Notes: a model not told the origin generated them from the letters alone. Positions 1-9,315 are shown, counted from the stretch's first letter. The stretch is 64,000 bases of DNA from DASYXW01 sp035934405 (GCA_035934405.1 DASYXW010000031.1:1-64000), one strand, 5' to 3'. Numbers and translations: made by a program.

Positions 1-143
1 TTCGTCTGGACGGCAACCGTTGAATCCATCAGGGAAAAACTCTCTCGCTGCCGCCAGACTCTAGAACAGATTCAACCCGGCTGTACTCAACCTCGCAGCA
101 GAAAGAGACAGAAACACTGTCCAGCTAATTCGTGGACACTATA

Positions 144-281
144 CTAGCCGACGGGGAGATACCCGTCCCCGTTGTCGCAGGTGTATAGCGTTTTCAAAGT
201 CTGCGCCCGTGACGCAATCGGCGCCCTTGCGCACAACAACAAGAGGGCAGAGGCCCGCTTCCCCCAGTTGAGTTTGTCCAT
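144..281 (-). pseudogene. N-terminal stub of a GloVer-repeat-type secreted protein
   Basis: A 45-codon frame begins MDKLNWGKRASALLLLC and continues to an Ala-rich signal-peptide end followed by AQTLKTLYTCDNGDGYLP, then TAG. The start has a good ribosome site (gaggaggcaac before ATG). The leader plus a TLxxxxNGDG-like first blade resembles the start of acidobacterial tandem-repeat proteins of the GloVer type, which normally run for hundreds of residues. Here the frame stops at once and I recognise no continuation in 1-143, so I read it as a truncated relic. It could instead be a tiny secreted peptide. Family assignment is from memory of the motif and moderately secure. Confidence 0.5.
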
Positions 282-388
282 GTTGCCTCCTCGCTGAACC
301 TCGCGGCTCTCGGCTGTGACGGTGGATGTGTTCGGAGACTACTACTACTGGTCGACGTTGTCAGACCGACCCCCACACGTCGTTCAGC

Positions 389-1678
389 CTAAGGACTGAT
401 CTCGGTCACGCCATCGAGATACGGCCGCAGAGCCTCGGGAATCGTCACCGAACCGTCGGCCTGCTGATAGTTCTCAATGATGGCGACCCAGGTGCGTCCG
501 ACGGCGAGGCCGCTGCCATTGAGCGTGTGGAGGTGCTCGGTCCTGGTTTTCCCGTGGCTCTGCGGGCCGCCGCGGCGGAATCGAAGGTTGGCGCGGCGCG
601 CCTGGAAAGCCTCGAAGTTGGAGCAGGAAGAAATCTCCTTGTACTCGCCGCTCGAAGGAAGCCACACTTCGAGGTCGTAGGTCTTCGCTGCACTGAACCC
701 CAGGTCGCCCGTCGAGAGCGCGACCACGCGGTAAGGGAGACCCAGCCGCTGCAGGATGGTTTCGGCGTCGCGGGTGAGCGATTCGAGTTCGTCGTAAGAG
801 GTCTCGGGAAGAGTGAACTTCACCAGTTCGACTTTCTGAAACTGGTGCTGGCGGATGATGCCGCGCGTGTCCCGGCCGTAGGAACCCGCCTCGCTGCGGA
901 AGCAGGCCGTCCAGGCGCAATGCTTCAAGGGCAAGGCTTCGGCTTCGAGCACCTCATCGCGATAGAGATTGGTGACCGGCACTTCCGCCGTGGGAATCAG
1001 CCAGTAATCACCACCCTCGAGCTTGAAGAGATCCTCAGCAAACTTGGGCAGGTTCCCGGTGCCATAGAGGCTGGCGGAATTGACGATGAAGGGCGGCAGG
1101 ATTTCCGTGTAGCCGTGCTCCCGCGTGTGGACGTCGAGCATGAAATTGGCGAGGGCGCGCTCGAGCTTGGCTCCTACGCCGCGGTAGACGGCAAACCGCG
1201 CTCCCGAAATCTTCGTGGCGCGTTCGAAGTCGAGGATTCCGAGAGCAGGGCCCAGATCCCAATGCGCCTTGGGTTCGAAATCAAACCGGCACGGCTCGCC
1301 CCAACGGCGAATCTCTTGGTTATCGGTGGCGCTTGAACCGACCGGCACGCTGTTATGCGGGAGGTTGGGAATCTTCCGCAGCAGCTCCTGCAGCGTCGCG
1401 TCGAAGCCCGCGGACTTCTCGTCGATCTCCTTGATGCGCGCGCCAAGCTCTTTGCTCTCCGCGACCAGAGTTGAGGCGTCCTGCTTCTGTCTCTTGAGCG
1501 AGGCGATCTCCTCGGAGATTCGGTTGCGGCGCGCCTTGAGGGATTCCGCTTCCAGCAGGAACTTGCGGCGCTCGCGGTCGAGGTTCTCGAAGTCCTCGAG
1601 GGTGTCGGCCACGCCGCGCTCGCGCATCTTCTGCCGGACGAGTTCCAGGTTATTGCGGACAAAGTTGAGTTCGAGCAT
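389..1678 (-). CDS. serS: Seryl-tRNA synthetase
   Basis: Charges tRNA-Ser (and tRNA-Sec) with serine in the cytoplasm. The 429 residues match the usual length. Residues 1 to about 110 form the long antiparallel coiled-coil arm (rich in E, K, R, L) that grips the tRNA variable arm. The class II catalytic core follows: motif 2 FRSEAGSYGRDTRGIIRQHQ, then EYKEISSCSNFEAFQARR and motif 3 HTLNGSGLAVGR. The start MLELNFVRNNLE is the canonical SerRS N-terminus. It is transcribed alone, away from the small ORF at 1855. Since SerRS also charges tRNA-Sec, it would serve the selenoprotein proposed at 32442. Confidence 0.97.
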   Translation of the reverse strand: MLELNFVRNNLELVRQKMRERGVADTLEDFENLDRERRKFLLEAESLKARRNRISEEIASLKRQKQDASTLVAESKELGARIKEIDEKSAGFDATLQELLRKIPNLPHNSVPVGSSATDNQEIRRWGEPCRFDFEPKAHWDLGPALGILDFERATKISGARFAVYRGVGAKLERALANFMLDVHTREHGYTEILPPFIVNSASLYGTGNLPKFAEDLFKLEGGDYWLIPTAEVPVTNLYRDEVLEAEALPLKHCAWTACFRSEAGSYGRDTRGIIRQHQFQKVELVKFTLPETSYDELESLTRDAETILQRLGLPYRVVALSTGDLGFSAAKTYDLEVWLPSSGEYKEISSCSNFEAFQARRANLRFRRGGPQSHGKTRTEHLHTLNGSGLAVGRTWVAIIENYQQADGSVTIPEALRPYLDGVTEISP

Positions 1679-1747
1679 AGGTTTGAGGTCTAGAAAACTG
1701 CGGGCGCCGGCGGGACACGTTTTCGATCTCCCGAATTGCCGGAGCGA

Positions 1748-1784
1748 GATTCTTCGCTCGGCTGCGCCTCGCTCAGAATGACAT
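1748..1784. repeat. Dispersed intergenic repeat (SEAQPSEES-type)
   Basis: A short stretch reads gattcttcgctcggctgcgc and on to cctcgctcagaatgacat. Its reverse strand would spell VILSEAQPSEES, a spurious peptide familiar from dispersed repeats in many Acidobacteria-like genomes. It lies in the upstream region of serS. Only one copy is obvious in this window, so repeat status rests on prior knowledge rather than on an internal comparison. Confidence 0.4.
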
Positions 1785-1854
1785 ATCTCGGGGCTGTGCG
1801 CGCCGCAACTTTTGTCCCCGCGGCTGGGTTCAAGGCAGTGTGAGGTGGACGATC

Positions 1855-2055
1855 ATGCACGCTGCGTCGATGGGCCGCGATCACGGAGTTTCTGCGAGCG
1901 GCAGCGTCTCCGCCCTCTGGTCTTGGCTGCCGCCAGCGCCGGCCACGCGCCGCAGGAGTCCCCTTTGGCTGCGAGTCTGCTGGCGGGTGGCCCTCACCCT
2001 CGTTCTGGCGGGCTTTGCAGCGGTGGGGTCGAAGCTGCTGCAGGCACTGCGATAA
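1855..2055 (+). CDS. Small putative single-pass membrane protein
   Basis: A 66-residue frame starting MHAASMGRDHG has a good ribosome site (gaggtgg, six bases before ATG). The N-terminal half is polar; an RRR cluster precedes a hydrophobic helix (about residues 40-60, LRVCWRVALTLVLAGFAAVG), suggesting a C-terminal anchor with positive-inside topology. No family is recognised. It sits alone between serS and an NTF2-like gene, both on the other strand. An overlapping frame runs on the minus strand, so coding is plausible but unproven. Confidence 0.35.
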   Translation: MHAASMGRDHGVSASGSVSALWSWLPPAPATRRRSPLWLRVCWRVALTLVLAGFAAVGSKLLQALR

Positions 2056-2080
2056 TCGGCCCGAGTGTCAGTTGGCAACC

Positions 2081-2437
2081 CTAGGCGTCCAGGGGAACGC
2101 CATGTGACTTTGAGAACGAGACCTTGTCCCAGTATCCACGCTGGAACACGATCTTATCGTGCCGCACGTGGAAGAAACCGCAGCCACGCAAACCCTTGGG
2201 GTCGCGCCATTCCAAGATGGCCCATTCCCCGTCTTGAAAGAGGTTTTCCACGATGCAGGTCATCGCGGCGGCGGCGAAGCCTTTGGCGAACATTTCCCGG
2301 ATTGCGCTCTGTCCCTTCACTGGGCTCTCGGCCACCTGATGATTGACGGCGTCCTGCTGGTAAAGTGACGCCAGGGCGTCCACATCAGCCCGGTTGAACG
2401 CGTTGACCCACACCCGCACCAACTCTTTCGGTTCCAT
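2081..2437 (-). CDS. NTF2-like / SnoaL-like domain protein
   Basis: A 118-residue protein from MEPKELVRVWVNAFNRAD. That opening, then ASLYQQDAVNHQVAESPVKG and IREMFAKGF, is the classic start of the NTF2-like (SnoaL) cone fold: a helix, the NxxD-type loop and a pocket-forming strand. The end has IEWRDPKG-like beta strands (AILEWRDPKGLRGCGFFHV). Such proteins act as small-molecule isomerases or hydrolases, or as binding domains; the substrate cannot be read from sequence. An in-frame TTG at 2470 would add 11 residues, but the ATG at 2437 matches the family's start. It lies downstream of the kinase gene on the same strand. Confidence 0.75.
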   Translation of the reverse strand: MEPKELVRVWVNAFNRADVDALASLYQQDAVNHQVAESPVKGQSAIREMFAKGFAAAAMTCIVENLFQDGEWAILEWRDPKGLRGCGFFHVRHDKIVFQRGYWDKVSFSKSHGVPLDA

Positions 2438-2515
2438 GGGTTCTACTCGACCCTCTGACCGTCCGTTCAAATCACCGCTCGACTTGTGAACCGACGGCGG
2501 TGGCGGTCCGGCGCG

Positions 2516-4939
2516 CTATGGTTGCAGGCCCATCTGCCGCGCCACCTTTTGGAATCTCGGTTGGGCGCGAAGGGCATCCCACACCGGATAAACCTGGAGG
2601 AAGATCAGCCAGGTGGAGCGCTCTTCATAGGCCCGTTCCAGCCAGTCCAGCGCCTGTTCGATTTCACCCATTCCGGCGTGAATGATGGCAATCGAAGATG
2701 CCGGGAAGTATCCCTCCCTGGCAATCTGCTTTGACTCCTCCAAGAGTTTCCTGGCTTCTGTGAGGTTTCCACTCACGGCGTAGACGTGTCCCAACGCTGC
2801 CCAGAGGACTCCAAAAATGGCGCGTGAAGTGTTGAAGCCCTTCTTGAGCTGCGCCACCGCCTCTTCGTACATTCCCTTCTGCTCGTACGCCGACCCCAGG
2901 GCGAAATGCGCGGGTGGAAAGTTCTCGTCCATCTCGATGGTCTTCCGGCACGCCTCAACGGCCTCGTCGTAGCGCCGCGCCAGGTAATAAGAGAATCCGG
3001 TTGTGGTGTTGATGGAGAGCGACAGCGGATCGAGCAGCAAAGCCCGATCCGCCTCACGGATCGCTTCCTCGTGCCGGCCGAGGGCCATGAGTTCAAACCC
3101 GTGCCACTGGTGGGCGATGGCGTAGCTGGGGTTCACCTCGATTGCCCGCTCGAATCCGCTGGCGGCGCCCGCCCAGTCCCAGTCGAACAGCAGCTTGGCG
3201 ATGGCGAGCGAGGTATGCGCCTCCGCCAAATCGGGGTCGAGCTCCAAAGCTTTCAAAGCGGCCGCCTTGGCCTTGGGAAAAGAGTCTTTAGGAGCCATCA
3301 TCGTGTTCCAGCCGAGCATGGCATGGCAGTCCGCCAGGCCCGCGTACGCCTGCGCGTACCCGCTATCTTCCTCGATGGCCTGGTTGAAGTAATCGAGGCC
3401 CCTCTTCATGCCCTCCTCAGTCCGTTTGTTCCAATGATAGCGGCCCCTGAGGTACATCTGATAAGCCTCAGTGCTGCGTGTGCGGCGCTTGGCAGGCTGC
3501 TTGCGATCCTTGCCGGTCAACTTCACTCGCAAGCGCTCGGTAATGGTGTCGGCGATTTGCTCCTGCACGGCCAGGAGATCGGAGAACTTGCGATGGTAGT
3601 GCTCGCCCCAGAGGTGGCTGTTGTCGCGAGCGTCGATCAGCTCGGCCCGGATCGAGAGGTCGCCGCCACGCTGCACCACTCTGCCCGCCACCACTGTTCC
3701 CACGCTCAGTTCGCGGCCAACTTCGACGGCGTCCACCTCACGCCCCTTGTAACGGAACACCGAAGTCCGCGAGACCACGCGGAGGTTGGGCAACTGCGAG
3801 AGGCTGTCAATGAGACTCTCGGTAATGCCGTCGCTCAGGTACTCGGCCTCCGGGTTTCCGCCCGCGTTCGAGAACGGCAGCACCGCCACGCGCATGACTT
3901 CCGGGGCCCCCCGCGCGCGCCGACGCACGCGGTCGCTGCCGGGGCCGGGCGAGAAGGTTCGGCCTGACTCGGTGTCGCGTTTCAGGCGCTTCAGGTCGGC
4001 TCGCAGGTCGGAAGCGGTTTGATAGCGCACCTCGCGGTCTTTCTCAAGCGCCTTGCTGATGATCCGTCCGAGTTCGGCCGGCAGGGCAGGATTGAGGCGC
4101 AAGGGCGCAGCCGGCACACGGTTGAGGATGGCGTCGAAAATCACCGCTGAGGTGCTGCCACTGAAGGCTTCACGGCCGGTCGCCATTTCGTAGAGCACCG
4201 CCCCGAATGAGAACAGATCGCTGCGACCGTCCAGTTCCTCGCCGCGCGCCTGCTCGGGAGACATATAAGCGATCGTACCCATGGCGACGCCCGGGCTGGT
4301 GAGGTGCTCTTCCGCGAGCGACCCCGTCTCAGCGCTATACAGGTGGGAGGTGTCCCCGATCTTACTGGAGGAGACTCGCCGCGCCGGCCGTGGTCCGGGC
4401 GAAAGCTTGGCCAGGCCGAAATCCAAGATCTTGGCTTGCCCGCGATCGGTGATAAAGATGTTCGCCGGCTTGATGTCGCGGTGGATGATGGCTTGCGCAT
4501 GAGCGGCGTCAAGGGCGTCGGCGATCTGGATGCCAAGCTCGAGCAGCGTGTCGTTGGCGAAAGGGGCGGCGGCTTGTTGGAAGCCAGCCGCGAGTGTGCC
4601 ACTCGCCGGGGTGATGCCGACGGACGAGACCCGCCCAGCGCGGATGTACTCCTTCAGCATCTGACCCTTCAAAAGCTCCATGGCGATGAACGGCTGTCCT
4701 TCATGTTCACCCGTCTCATAAATAATGCAGATGTTGGGATGGCTCAGAAGCGAAGCCGCGCGGGACTCGCGTTGGAAGCGCTCCAGAGCCAGGTGGTCCG
4801 AGGTCAGGTCCTCGGCCAGGAACTTCAGTGCCACCAGGCGGCGGTTCAGCTTGAGGTCCTCGGCCTTGTACACCACACCCATGCCGCCGACGCCCAGCCG
4901 CTCGAGGATCCGATAGTGAGAGATCGTGCTGCCGATCAT
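2516..4939 (-). CDS. Ser/Thr protein kinase with TolB-like and TPR domains
   Basis: An 807-residue PknB-type kinase. The start MIGSTISHYRILERLGVGGMG gives the glycine loop; VALKF supplies the ATP-site lysine, HRDIKPANIF the catalytic loop, DFGLAKL the metal site and AYMSPEQARGEELD the activation segment. After residue 350 a basic linker leads to a TolB/FlgO-like module (RVAVLPFSNAGGNPEAEYLSDG) and then at least six TPR units to the C-terminus. There is no clear transmembrane segment, so it is probably cytosolic. The longer frame to 5116 would overlap the divergent dehydrogenase gene; ATG 4939 is preferred because family members begin right at this point. Substrates are unknown. Confidence 0.92.
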   Translation of the reverse strand: MIGSTISHYRILERLGVGGMGVVYKAEDLKLNRRLVALKFLAEDLTSDHLALERFQRESRAASLLSHPNICIIYETGEHEGQPFIAMELLKGQMLKEYIRAGRVSSVGITPASGTLAAGFQQAAAPFANDTLLELGIQIADALDAAHAQAIIHRDIKPANIFITDRGQAKILDFGLAKLSPGPRPARRVSSSKIGDTSHLYSAETGSLAEEHLTSPGVAMGTIAYMSPEQARGEELDGRSDLFSFGAVLYEMATGREAFSGSTSAVIFDAILNRVPAAPLRLNPALPAELGRIISKALEKDREVRYQTASDLRADLKRLKRDTESGRTFSPGPGSDRVRRRARGAPEVMRVAVLPFSNAGGNPEAEYLSDGITESLIDSLSQLPNLRVVSRTSVFRYKGREVDAVEVGRELSVGTVVAGRVVQRGGDLSIRAELIDARDNSHLWGEHYHRKFSDLLAVQEQIADTITERLRVKLTGKDRKQPAKRRTRSTEAYQMYLRGRYHWNKRTEEGMKRGLDYFNQAIEEDSGYAQAYAGLADCHAMLGWNTMMAPKDSFPKAKAAALKALELDPDLAEAHTSLAIAKLLFDWDWAGAASGFERAIEVNPSYAIAHQWHGFELMALGRHEEAIREADRALLLDPLSLSINTTTGFSYYLARRYDEAVEACRKTIEMDENFPPAHFALGSAYEQKGMYEEAVAQLKKGFNTSRAIFGVLWAALGHVYAVSGNLTEARKLLEESKQIAREGYFPASSIAIIHAGMGEIEQALDWLERAYEERSTWLIFLQVYPVWDALRAQPRFQKVARQMGLQP

Positions 4940-5114
4940 CCTTGTGAGCGGGCGCGCGGCGCTCCCCCATTGCCGAGTACGCAGGTTCGTCGTCCAGGCC
5001 CTACCCGTGTCCGCAAGAATAATTATGGCCGGGGACAAAGTCAATGGGTTAGACGGCGTGAGAAGACTTTCGTATACTGACGGTGTTGCGCGCGCGCAAT
5101 TCAGAGGCTTGTGC

Positions 5115-6143
5115 ATGAAGGCCGTTCGATTTCACGAGCACGGCGGGCCGGACGTCCTGCGGTACGAGGACGCGCCCGACCCGAAGATTCAGGCGAACGA
5201 AGTCCTGGTCCGGGTCAAGGCCTGCGCCCTGAACCATCTTGACTTGTGGATGCGGCAGGGCGCATCAAGCTGGAAGCTCCCGATGCCGCACATTTCCGGC
5301 AGCGACATTTCCGGCGAGGTGACGGAAGCAGGGTCGCTGGTGAAGCGCGCCAAGCCGGGCGACCGCGTGCTACTGGCGCCCGGAATCAGTTGCGGGCAAT
5401 GCGAGATGTGCTTCAAGGGTCTCGACAGCGCCTGCCGCAGCTATACGCTTTTCGGCGTCATGGTGGACGGCGGGTACGCGGAATACGTCAAATCACCCGA
5501 AGCGAACGTCATCCCGATTCCCGGCGATCTGAGCTTCGATGAAGCCGCGACCGTGCCCCTTGTGTTCCTGACTGCGTGGCATATGCTGATTACTCGCGCT
5601 CAACTCAAGCCCGGAGAAGACGTGTTGGTGATCGGCGCCGGATCGGGCGTGGGGACGGCCGCCATTCAGGTGTCCAAGCTCATGTCGGCTCGCGTCATCG
5701 CGGTGGCGGGAACCGACGAGAAGATTGAGAAGGCGCGCCAGCTTGGCGCGGATGTTGGCATCAATCACCGGAAGCAATCCATCGCCGCCGAAGTCAAACG
5801 GGTGACGAGCGGCCGCGGCGTGGACGTGGTCTTTGAGCACGTCGGCGCACCCGTCTGGGAGCAGTGCTTCGAGTCGCTGGCCACCTACGGGCGTCTGGTG
5901 ACTTGTGGCACCACCGGCGGCGAGGAAGTGAAGCTGAACTTGCGGCTGCTCTACGGCCGCCAGCGAAGCGTCCTCGGTTCGTTCATGGGCGGCAAGGGGG
6001 AGTTGCTCGAGGCGCTAAAATTCATCGGTCAACGAAAGCTCAAGGCGGTGATTGACTCCGTGTTCCCGCTCCAGGAAGCCGCCACCGCTCAGAAGAAAAT
6101 GGAAGGCCACGACTTTTTCGGCAAGATTCTGCTGCATCCGTGA
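5115..6143 (+). CDS. Zinc-binding alcohol dehydrogenase / quinone reductase-like MDR
   Basis: A 342-residue medium-chain dehydrogenase, probably NADPH-dependent. MKAVRFHEHGGPDVLRYEDA is the typical MDR start. An N-terminal GroES-like domain carries the structural zinc cysteines in PGISCGQCEMCFKGLDSAC. A Rossmann domain follows with VIGAGSGVGTAAIQVSKLM, then the inhibitor-like loop FEHVGAPVWEQCFESLATYG. The C-terminal LGSFMGGKGELLEALKF is usual for the zinc-binding subgroup. The gene is divergent from the kinase with 175 bases between. Substrate is unknown; crotonyl-CoA reductase-like or alcohol activity are both possible. Confidence 0.9.
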   Translation: MKAVRFHEHGGPDVLRYEDAPDPKIQANEVLVRVKACALNHLDLWMRQGASSWKLPMPHISGSDISGEVTEAGSLVKRAKPGDRVLLAPGISCGQCEMCFKGLDSACRSYTLFGVMVDGGYAEYVKSPEANVIPIPGDLSFDEAATVPLVFLTAWHMLITRAQLKPGEDVLVIGAGSGVGTAAIQVSKLMSARVIAVAGTDEKIEKARQLGADVGINHRKQSIAAEVKRVTSGRGVDVVFEHVGAPVWEQCFESLATYGRLVTCGTTGGEEVKLNLRLLYGRQRSVLGSFMGGKGELLEALKFIGQRKLKAVIDSVFPLQEAATAQKKMEGHDFFGKILLHP

Positions 6144-6144
6144 A

Positions 6145-6180
6145 GCAGTTGTCAGTTTTCAGTTATCGGTTGCAGTTCTA
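6145..6180. repeat. Stuttering intergenic repeat (cagttgtcagt type)
   Basis: Immediately after the dehydrogenase stop, the sequence stutters as cagttgtcagttttcagtta followed by tcggttgcagttctag. The same unit occurs after the ABC permease at 58021. It is non-coding, and no bounded mobile element is visible around it. Confidence 0.6.
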
Positions 6181-6256
6181 GACAGACAAGTGGTCTCGCG
6201 AGTGCGAGGCTTACGAATTAAGCGACGGCCATCACTCCCACGGGAAATCCTTTCCT

Positions 6257-7735
6257 CTAATGGACCGTCAAGGTCAGATTCACGCTGTGCGTCAGTGTGA
6301 CGGCGCCAGACTGGAACACTCCGGTGACCGTCAGGCGGTACGCGCCGGTGCCGGTTCCCGGCTCACGACTGATTCCGGCGCCGCCGCCGCACGATGCTGC
6401 GAGCACGATCGAGAGAGCAACCATCATCAGCATCCAAGAACGCGGGATTGTCCGCCGCATCGCCGCCCAACACAAGAGGAGCACGAAGAGAGACGCCAAC
6501 GGGGCCCGTAACGGGAAACGCGGAGCGGGGAACGCGAGCGAGCGCGCCGTCGTGTTTACATTGATTCTAATCGGCCACGGATGCGACCCGTCCAACGTGA
6601 CCGAAGCGGGTTCAACCGAACAGCGCGAGGCCGCAGGCTGCTGCCCCACCCAGGCGCACGCCAGAGCTACGGTCCTGTTGAATTTTCCTTCCGGCGTGGC
6701 TTGGAGCCGGTAGGCTGCGGCCTCGCCCGCCCTGACTGTCGCGGTTGCCGGTGAGTGGAGATCCAAGGCAAGCGAGAAGTCCTGCCCCAAGCCCTGGAGG
6801 GCGACGACGGTGGGCGCGATAACGGCGTCGGTGCTGATTTCGAGCTCGCCTTCGCGACTGCCGGCGGTGCGCGGCTTGGAGCGGACTTCGATGGCGCAGG
6901 TCTCGGCCGGCGCGAGCGGAGAGGATACCCCGCAATCGCTCGACTCGGTGAAGTCGCCGTCGGCGGTGACGCCCAGAACGCTGAGATTCGAGTCGCTGCC
7001 GTTGGTCAGCGTCAGCGTTTGCGCTTCGCTCGCCGTCCCCACAAGCTGGCCGGGGAAATCCAGCCGCGCGGCCGAGAGTGCGACGGCTGAGGGCAGAACG
7101 GTAACCTTGACGCTCGCTTGCGGGCCGGAGCCGTAAGCGGCTGTGACCGTTGCGCTGCCGGCAGAGACGGCGGCGACCATGCCGTTCGAATCCACCTTCG
7201 CCACGCCGGGGTCAGAGGCGCTGTAGTGCACCCGGGAGGAGTTCGTCAGGTCGGTGGTGGTTCCGTCGGAAAAGGCGCCGGTGACCTTGATGGGAGTCCG
7301 CTCGCCGACCGATTCGAACTGGATTTCGGCCGGCTGGGCGCTCAACGCTGTGGGCGCGTCGGGACGTTCCACGTCAACGGTGACACTGGCGGAGGCTGAG
7401 ATGGAGCCGGGGGCGTCAGATCCCAGCGCGGTGATGCGGTAAGGGCCGGGGCGGGCGCCAGCGGGAACGGTCAAGGTGAATCGAAAGGGAGGATGGAGCG
7501 ATGGGCCCCCAAATCCCATTCCACCGGCGCCGATGACCGCCACTCCGCGCGCGAAAGATGCGGGCGTGGCAACCACGACGGTGAGGCTTTCGCCAGGGGC
7601 GACCACCGCGCCGTTTGCCGGCGACGTAATTTCGATGGAAGCGGCCGGGTTTTGGGCGAAGCCGGAAGCGGCAAGAGCGGCAAACGCCGCGGCGGCCGCC
7701 ATCCGAACACCGCCCGTCCACGATCTTCTTCCCAC
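6257..7735 (-). CDS. Secreted Ig-like / choice-of-anchor D repeat protein
   Basis: A 492-residue exported protein. I chose GTG at 7735 because ggag lies five bases upstream and it yields a full signal peptide (basic MGRRSWTGGVRM, then an Ala-rich core ending ASGFAQ). Domains: an Ig-like segment (ITSPANGAVVAPGESLTVVV), a Big_2-like bacterial Ig domain (GMVAAVSAGSATVTAAYGSG), then a choice-of-anchor D-like domain (LDFPGQLVGTASEAQTLTLT) and a further beta domain. The C-terminal hydrophobic stretch LFVLLLCWAAM is followed by a Gly/Cys-rich piece. It lies 32 bases downstream of the lipase gene, on the same strand, so likely one operon. Role: cell-surface or extracellular adhesion or structure, inferred. 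Confidence 0.75.
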   Translation of the reverse strand: MGRRSWTGGVRMAAAAAFAALAASGFAQNPAASIEITSPANGAVVAPGESLTVVVATPASFARGVAVIGAGGMGFGGPSLHPPFRFTLTVPAGARPGPYRITALGSDAPGSISASASVTVDVERPDAPTALSAQPAEIQFESVGERTPIKVTGAFSDGTTTDLTNSSRVHYSASDPGVAKVDSNGMVAAVSAGSATVTAAYGSGPQASVKVTVLPSAVALSAARLDFPGQLVGTASEAQTLTLTNGSDSNLSVLGVTADGDFTESSDCGVSSPLAPAETCAIEVRSKPRTAGSREGELEISTDAVIAPTVVALQGLGQDFSLALDLHSPATATVRAGEAAAYRLQATPEGKFNRTVALACAWVGQQPAASRCSVEPASVTLDGSHPWPIRINVNTTARSLAFPAPRFPLRAPLASLFVLLLCWAAMRRTIPRSWMLMMVALSIVLAASCGGGAGISREPGTGTGAYRLTVTGVFQSGAVTLTHSVNLTLTVH

Positions 7736-7767
7736 CCGCCATCTCCGGAAAGCAACGCTCGACCGGT

Positions 7768-9315
7768 TCACTGCGGCAGCGGAATGTACGTCGAGCTGGT
7801 GACCGGCGTATTGAGCAGATTGATGACGACGCTCGCCACCCCGCTCGATGCGTCCAACTCGGCTGGCGGACCGAACCCGAGCTGCTCGGAGCTGGCAGAA
7901 TGGATCACGCCGGTCACTTCCGTGCCCGTCAGGCCGTCCAACTCGCTGAGTTGCGGCACAATCGAATCGCTGTCCTGATTGAAAATCGTCGGCCACCCGG
8001 TGGAAGTGAGATCGTTGGCCAGCGTGTCGCCGGAACAGAGCAAGCGGATAAAGAGCGCGGTGGCGGAGGAATCAAGCCCGTCCAACTGGCTCTGTGACTC
8101 TAGGCCGTCAATGAGCGCGGTCGGCAACGGGTGCGGAATGGGCTGCTGAAAAGCGGTGATTGCCGCGCTTAAGCCGCCTCCAAAACCGTCGCCCTCGAGA
8201 TCGAAGACGCCGCCGTCGGCCGTGGTCTTGCCGTTTAGAGTGACCGAACTGAAGGCGACGCTGCCCGCGTCGGCGAGCACCCCCCGCACGCAGCCGTCGT
8301 TGCCATCGAGCATCAGCCCCGCCAAAGGTGACCCCCAATGCGGCGTGGCGATAGTAACCACTTTGTGAATAGGTCCCAGCGCCAGGGTATTGTTGGAAAG
8401 GTATGCCGTCAGCAGGGGCAGGGTGCGCGTGATGTCTCCACCCATGCTGTGAGCCACGATGTCCGCTTGTACGCCGGCCACCGGAATCTTCGCGGGATTC
8501 ATGCTGTTCTTGAACTCGCCCACGAAGTTCTGGATCTGGCCGAGCACGGTGGGGGCATTGTAAGAAAAGCCCAGGGCGCTCGTCGTGGCCGAGTCAGGGC
8601 TGGACCAGAAAGGAAGTCCCGGCGAATACTGGGTAATCTCGCTGCCGATGGCGGTGGAATAGTTGGCTTCTTGAATGAAGAACCTGGCGTCGCCGATGAG
8701 CGGTGTGAAATTGTTCCAGGTAGTGGGATCGGACCACAGCCCGTGCACCAAGACGAGCGGCGGCCGCAGGAGAGTGACGGTGGTGGTGGAGCTTGAGCCG
8801 CTCGCGAGCGCTGTGACCTGCAGGTAGATGAATCGCTCAGTGGCGCCAGCGTCCTGGCCCTCCGGCCGCGGAAAGTCCACCGGAGCGAGGTAAATCGCGA
8901 ATGCCATCGGGCCTTTGCTCGTGGCGACTGCCGCCACCGTGAGCTGGCTGAGGGTGAAGCTGGTGGAGCCGATGGCGCCGAGCGCGCCGTCCTCGGCGGC
9001 CGACGAGCTCTGCTGGTGCTGATCGTTTTCGACGGTGATGGTGAATTGGTCCCCCGCCGAGCGCGTGGGAATCCGCAGAACCATCTCGGTGGCTCCGTCG
9101 GCGCCCGCGCCCTGTACCTTACGGCCCTTGGTGGCGAGGATGTTGTCATTGGTCGTAACCGCCGCGCCGCTCAATAACCCCGGCACAGGGTCGAGCAGCG
9201 TCAGTTGCGGAGTGGTGGGAGCTAATACCAAACTCGCGGCGGATGACGCGCCGGTTACGGCGAGCAAGAAGGCGGTAGTTAGAGAAATCGTCTTGAGATA
9301 GCCCTGGAGCTTCAC
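7768..9315 (-). CDS. Secreted lipase-like alpha/beta hydrolase
   Basis: A 515-residue exported hydrolase with a clear signal peptide (MKLQGYLKTISLTTAFLLAV, then ASSA). After a beta-rich N-terminal domain, PPLVLVHGLWSDPTTWNNF gives the HG oxyanion loop of the lipase fold. VAHSMGGDITRTLPLLTAYL carries the nucleophile elbow (AHSMGG, catalytic Ser), and TIATPHWGSPLAGLM is the following conserved loop. The acid is probably the D in DGLTGTEVTGVIHSAS, with the His in that same segment. It resembles PGAP1/GPI-deacylase-type or triacylglycerol lipases; true substrate unknown. It heads the two-gene unit with the Ig-like protein. Confidence 0.85.
   Translation of the reverse strand: MKLQGYLKTISLTTAFLLAVTGASSAASLVLAPTTPQLTLLDPVPGLLSGAAVTTNDNILATKGRKVQGAGADGATEMVLRIPTRSAGDQFTITVENDQHQQSSSAAEDGALGAIGSTSFTLSQLTVAAVATSKGPMAFAIYLAPVDFPRPEGQDAGATERFIYLQVTALASGSSSTTTVTLLRPPLVLVHGLWSDPTTWNNFTPLIGDARFFIQEANYSTAIGSEITQYSPGLPFWSSPDSATTSALGFSYNAPTVLGQIQNFVGEFKNSMNPAKIPVAGVQADIVAHSMGGDITRTLPLLTAYLSNNTLALGPIHKVVTIATPHWGSPLAGLMLDGNDGCVRGVLADAGSVAFSSVTLNGKTTADGGVFDLEGDGFGGGLSAAITAFQQPIPHPLPTALIDGLESQSQLDGLDSSATALFIRLLCSGDTLANDLTSTGWPTIFNQDSDSIVPQLSELDGLTGTEVTGVIHSASSEQLGFGPPAELDASSGVASVVINLLNTPVTSSTYIPLPQ

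Noticed and set aside
150..167. Hairpin gacggg-gagata-cccgtc as a serS terminator
   Set aside because: Stem of six with no T-tract, and it lies within the stub ORF; not convincing.
326..1336. Long plus-strand frame across serS
   Set aside because: It is the reverse-strand shadow of a highly conserved synthetase, with no family resemblance and no ribosome site.
4940..5116. 59-residue N-terminal extension of the Ser/Thr kinase
   Set aside because: It would overlap the divergent dehydrogenase start and does not resemble the family; ATG 4939 is the natural start.
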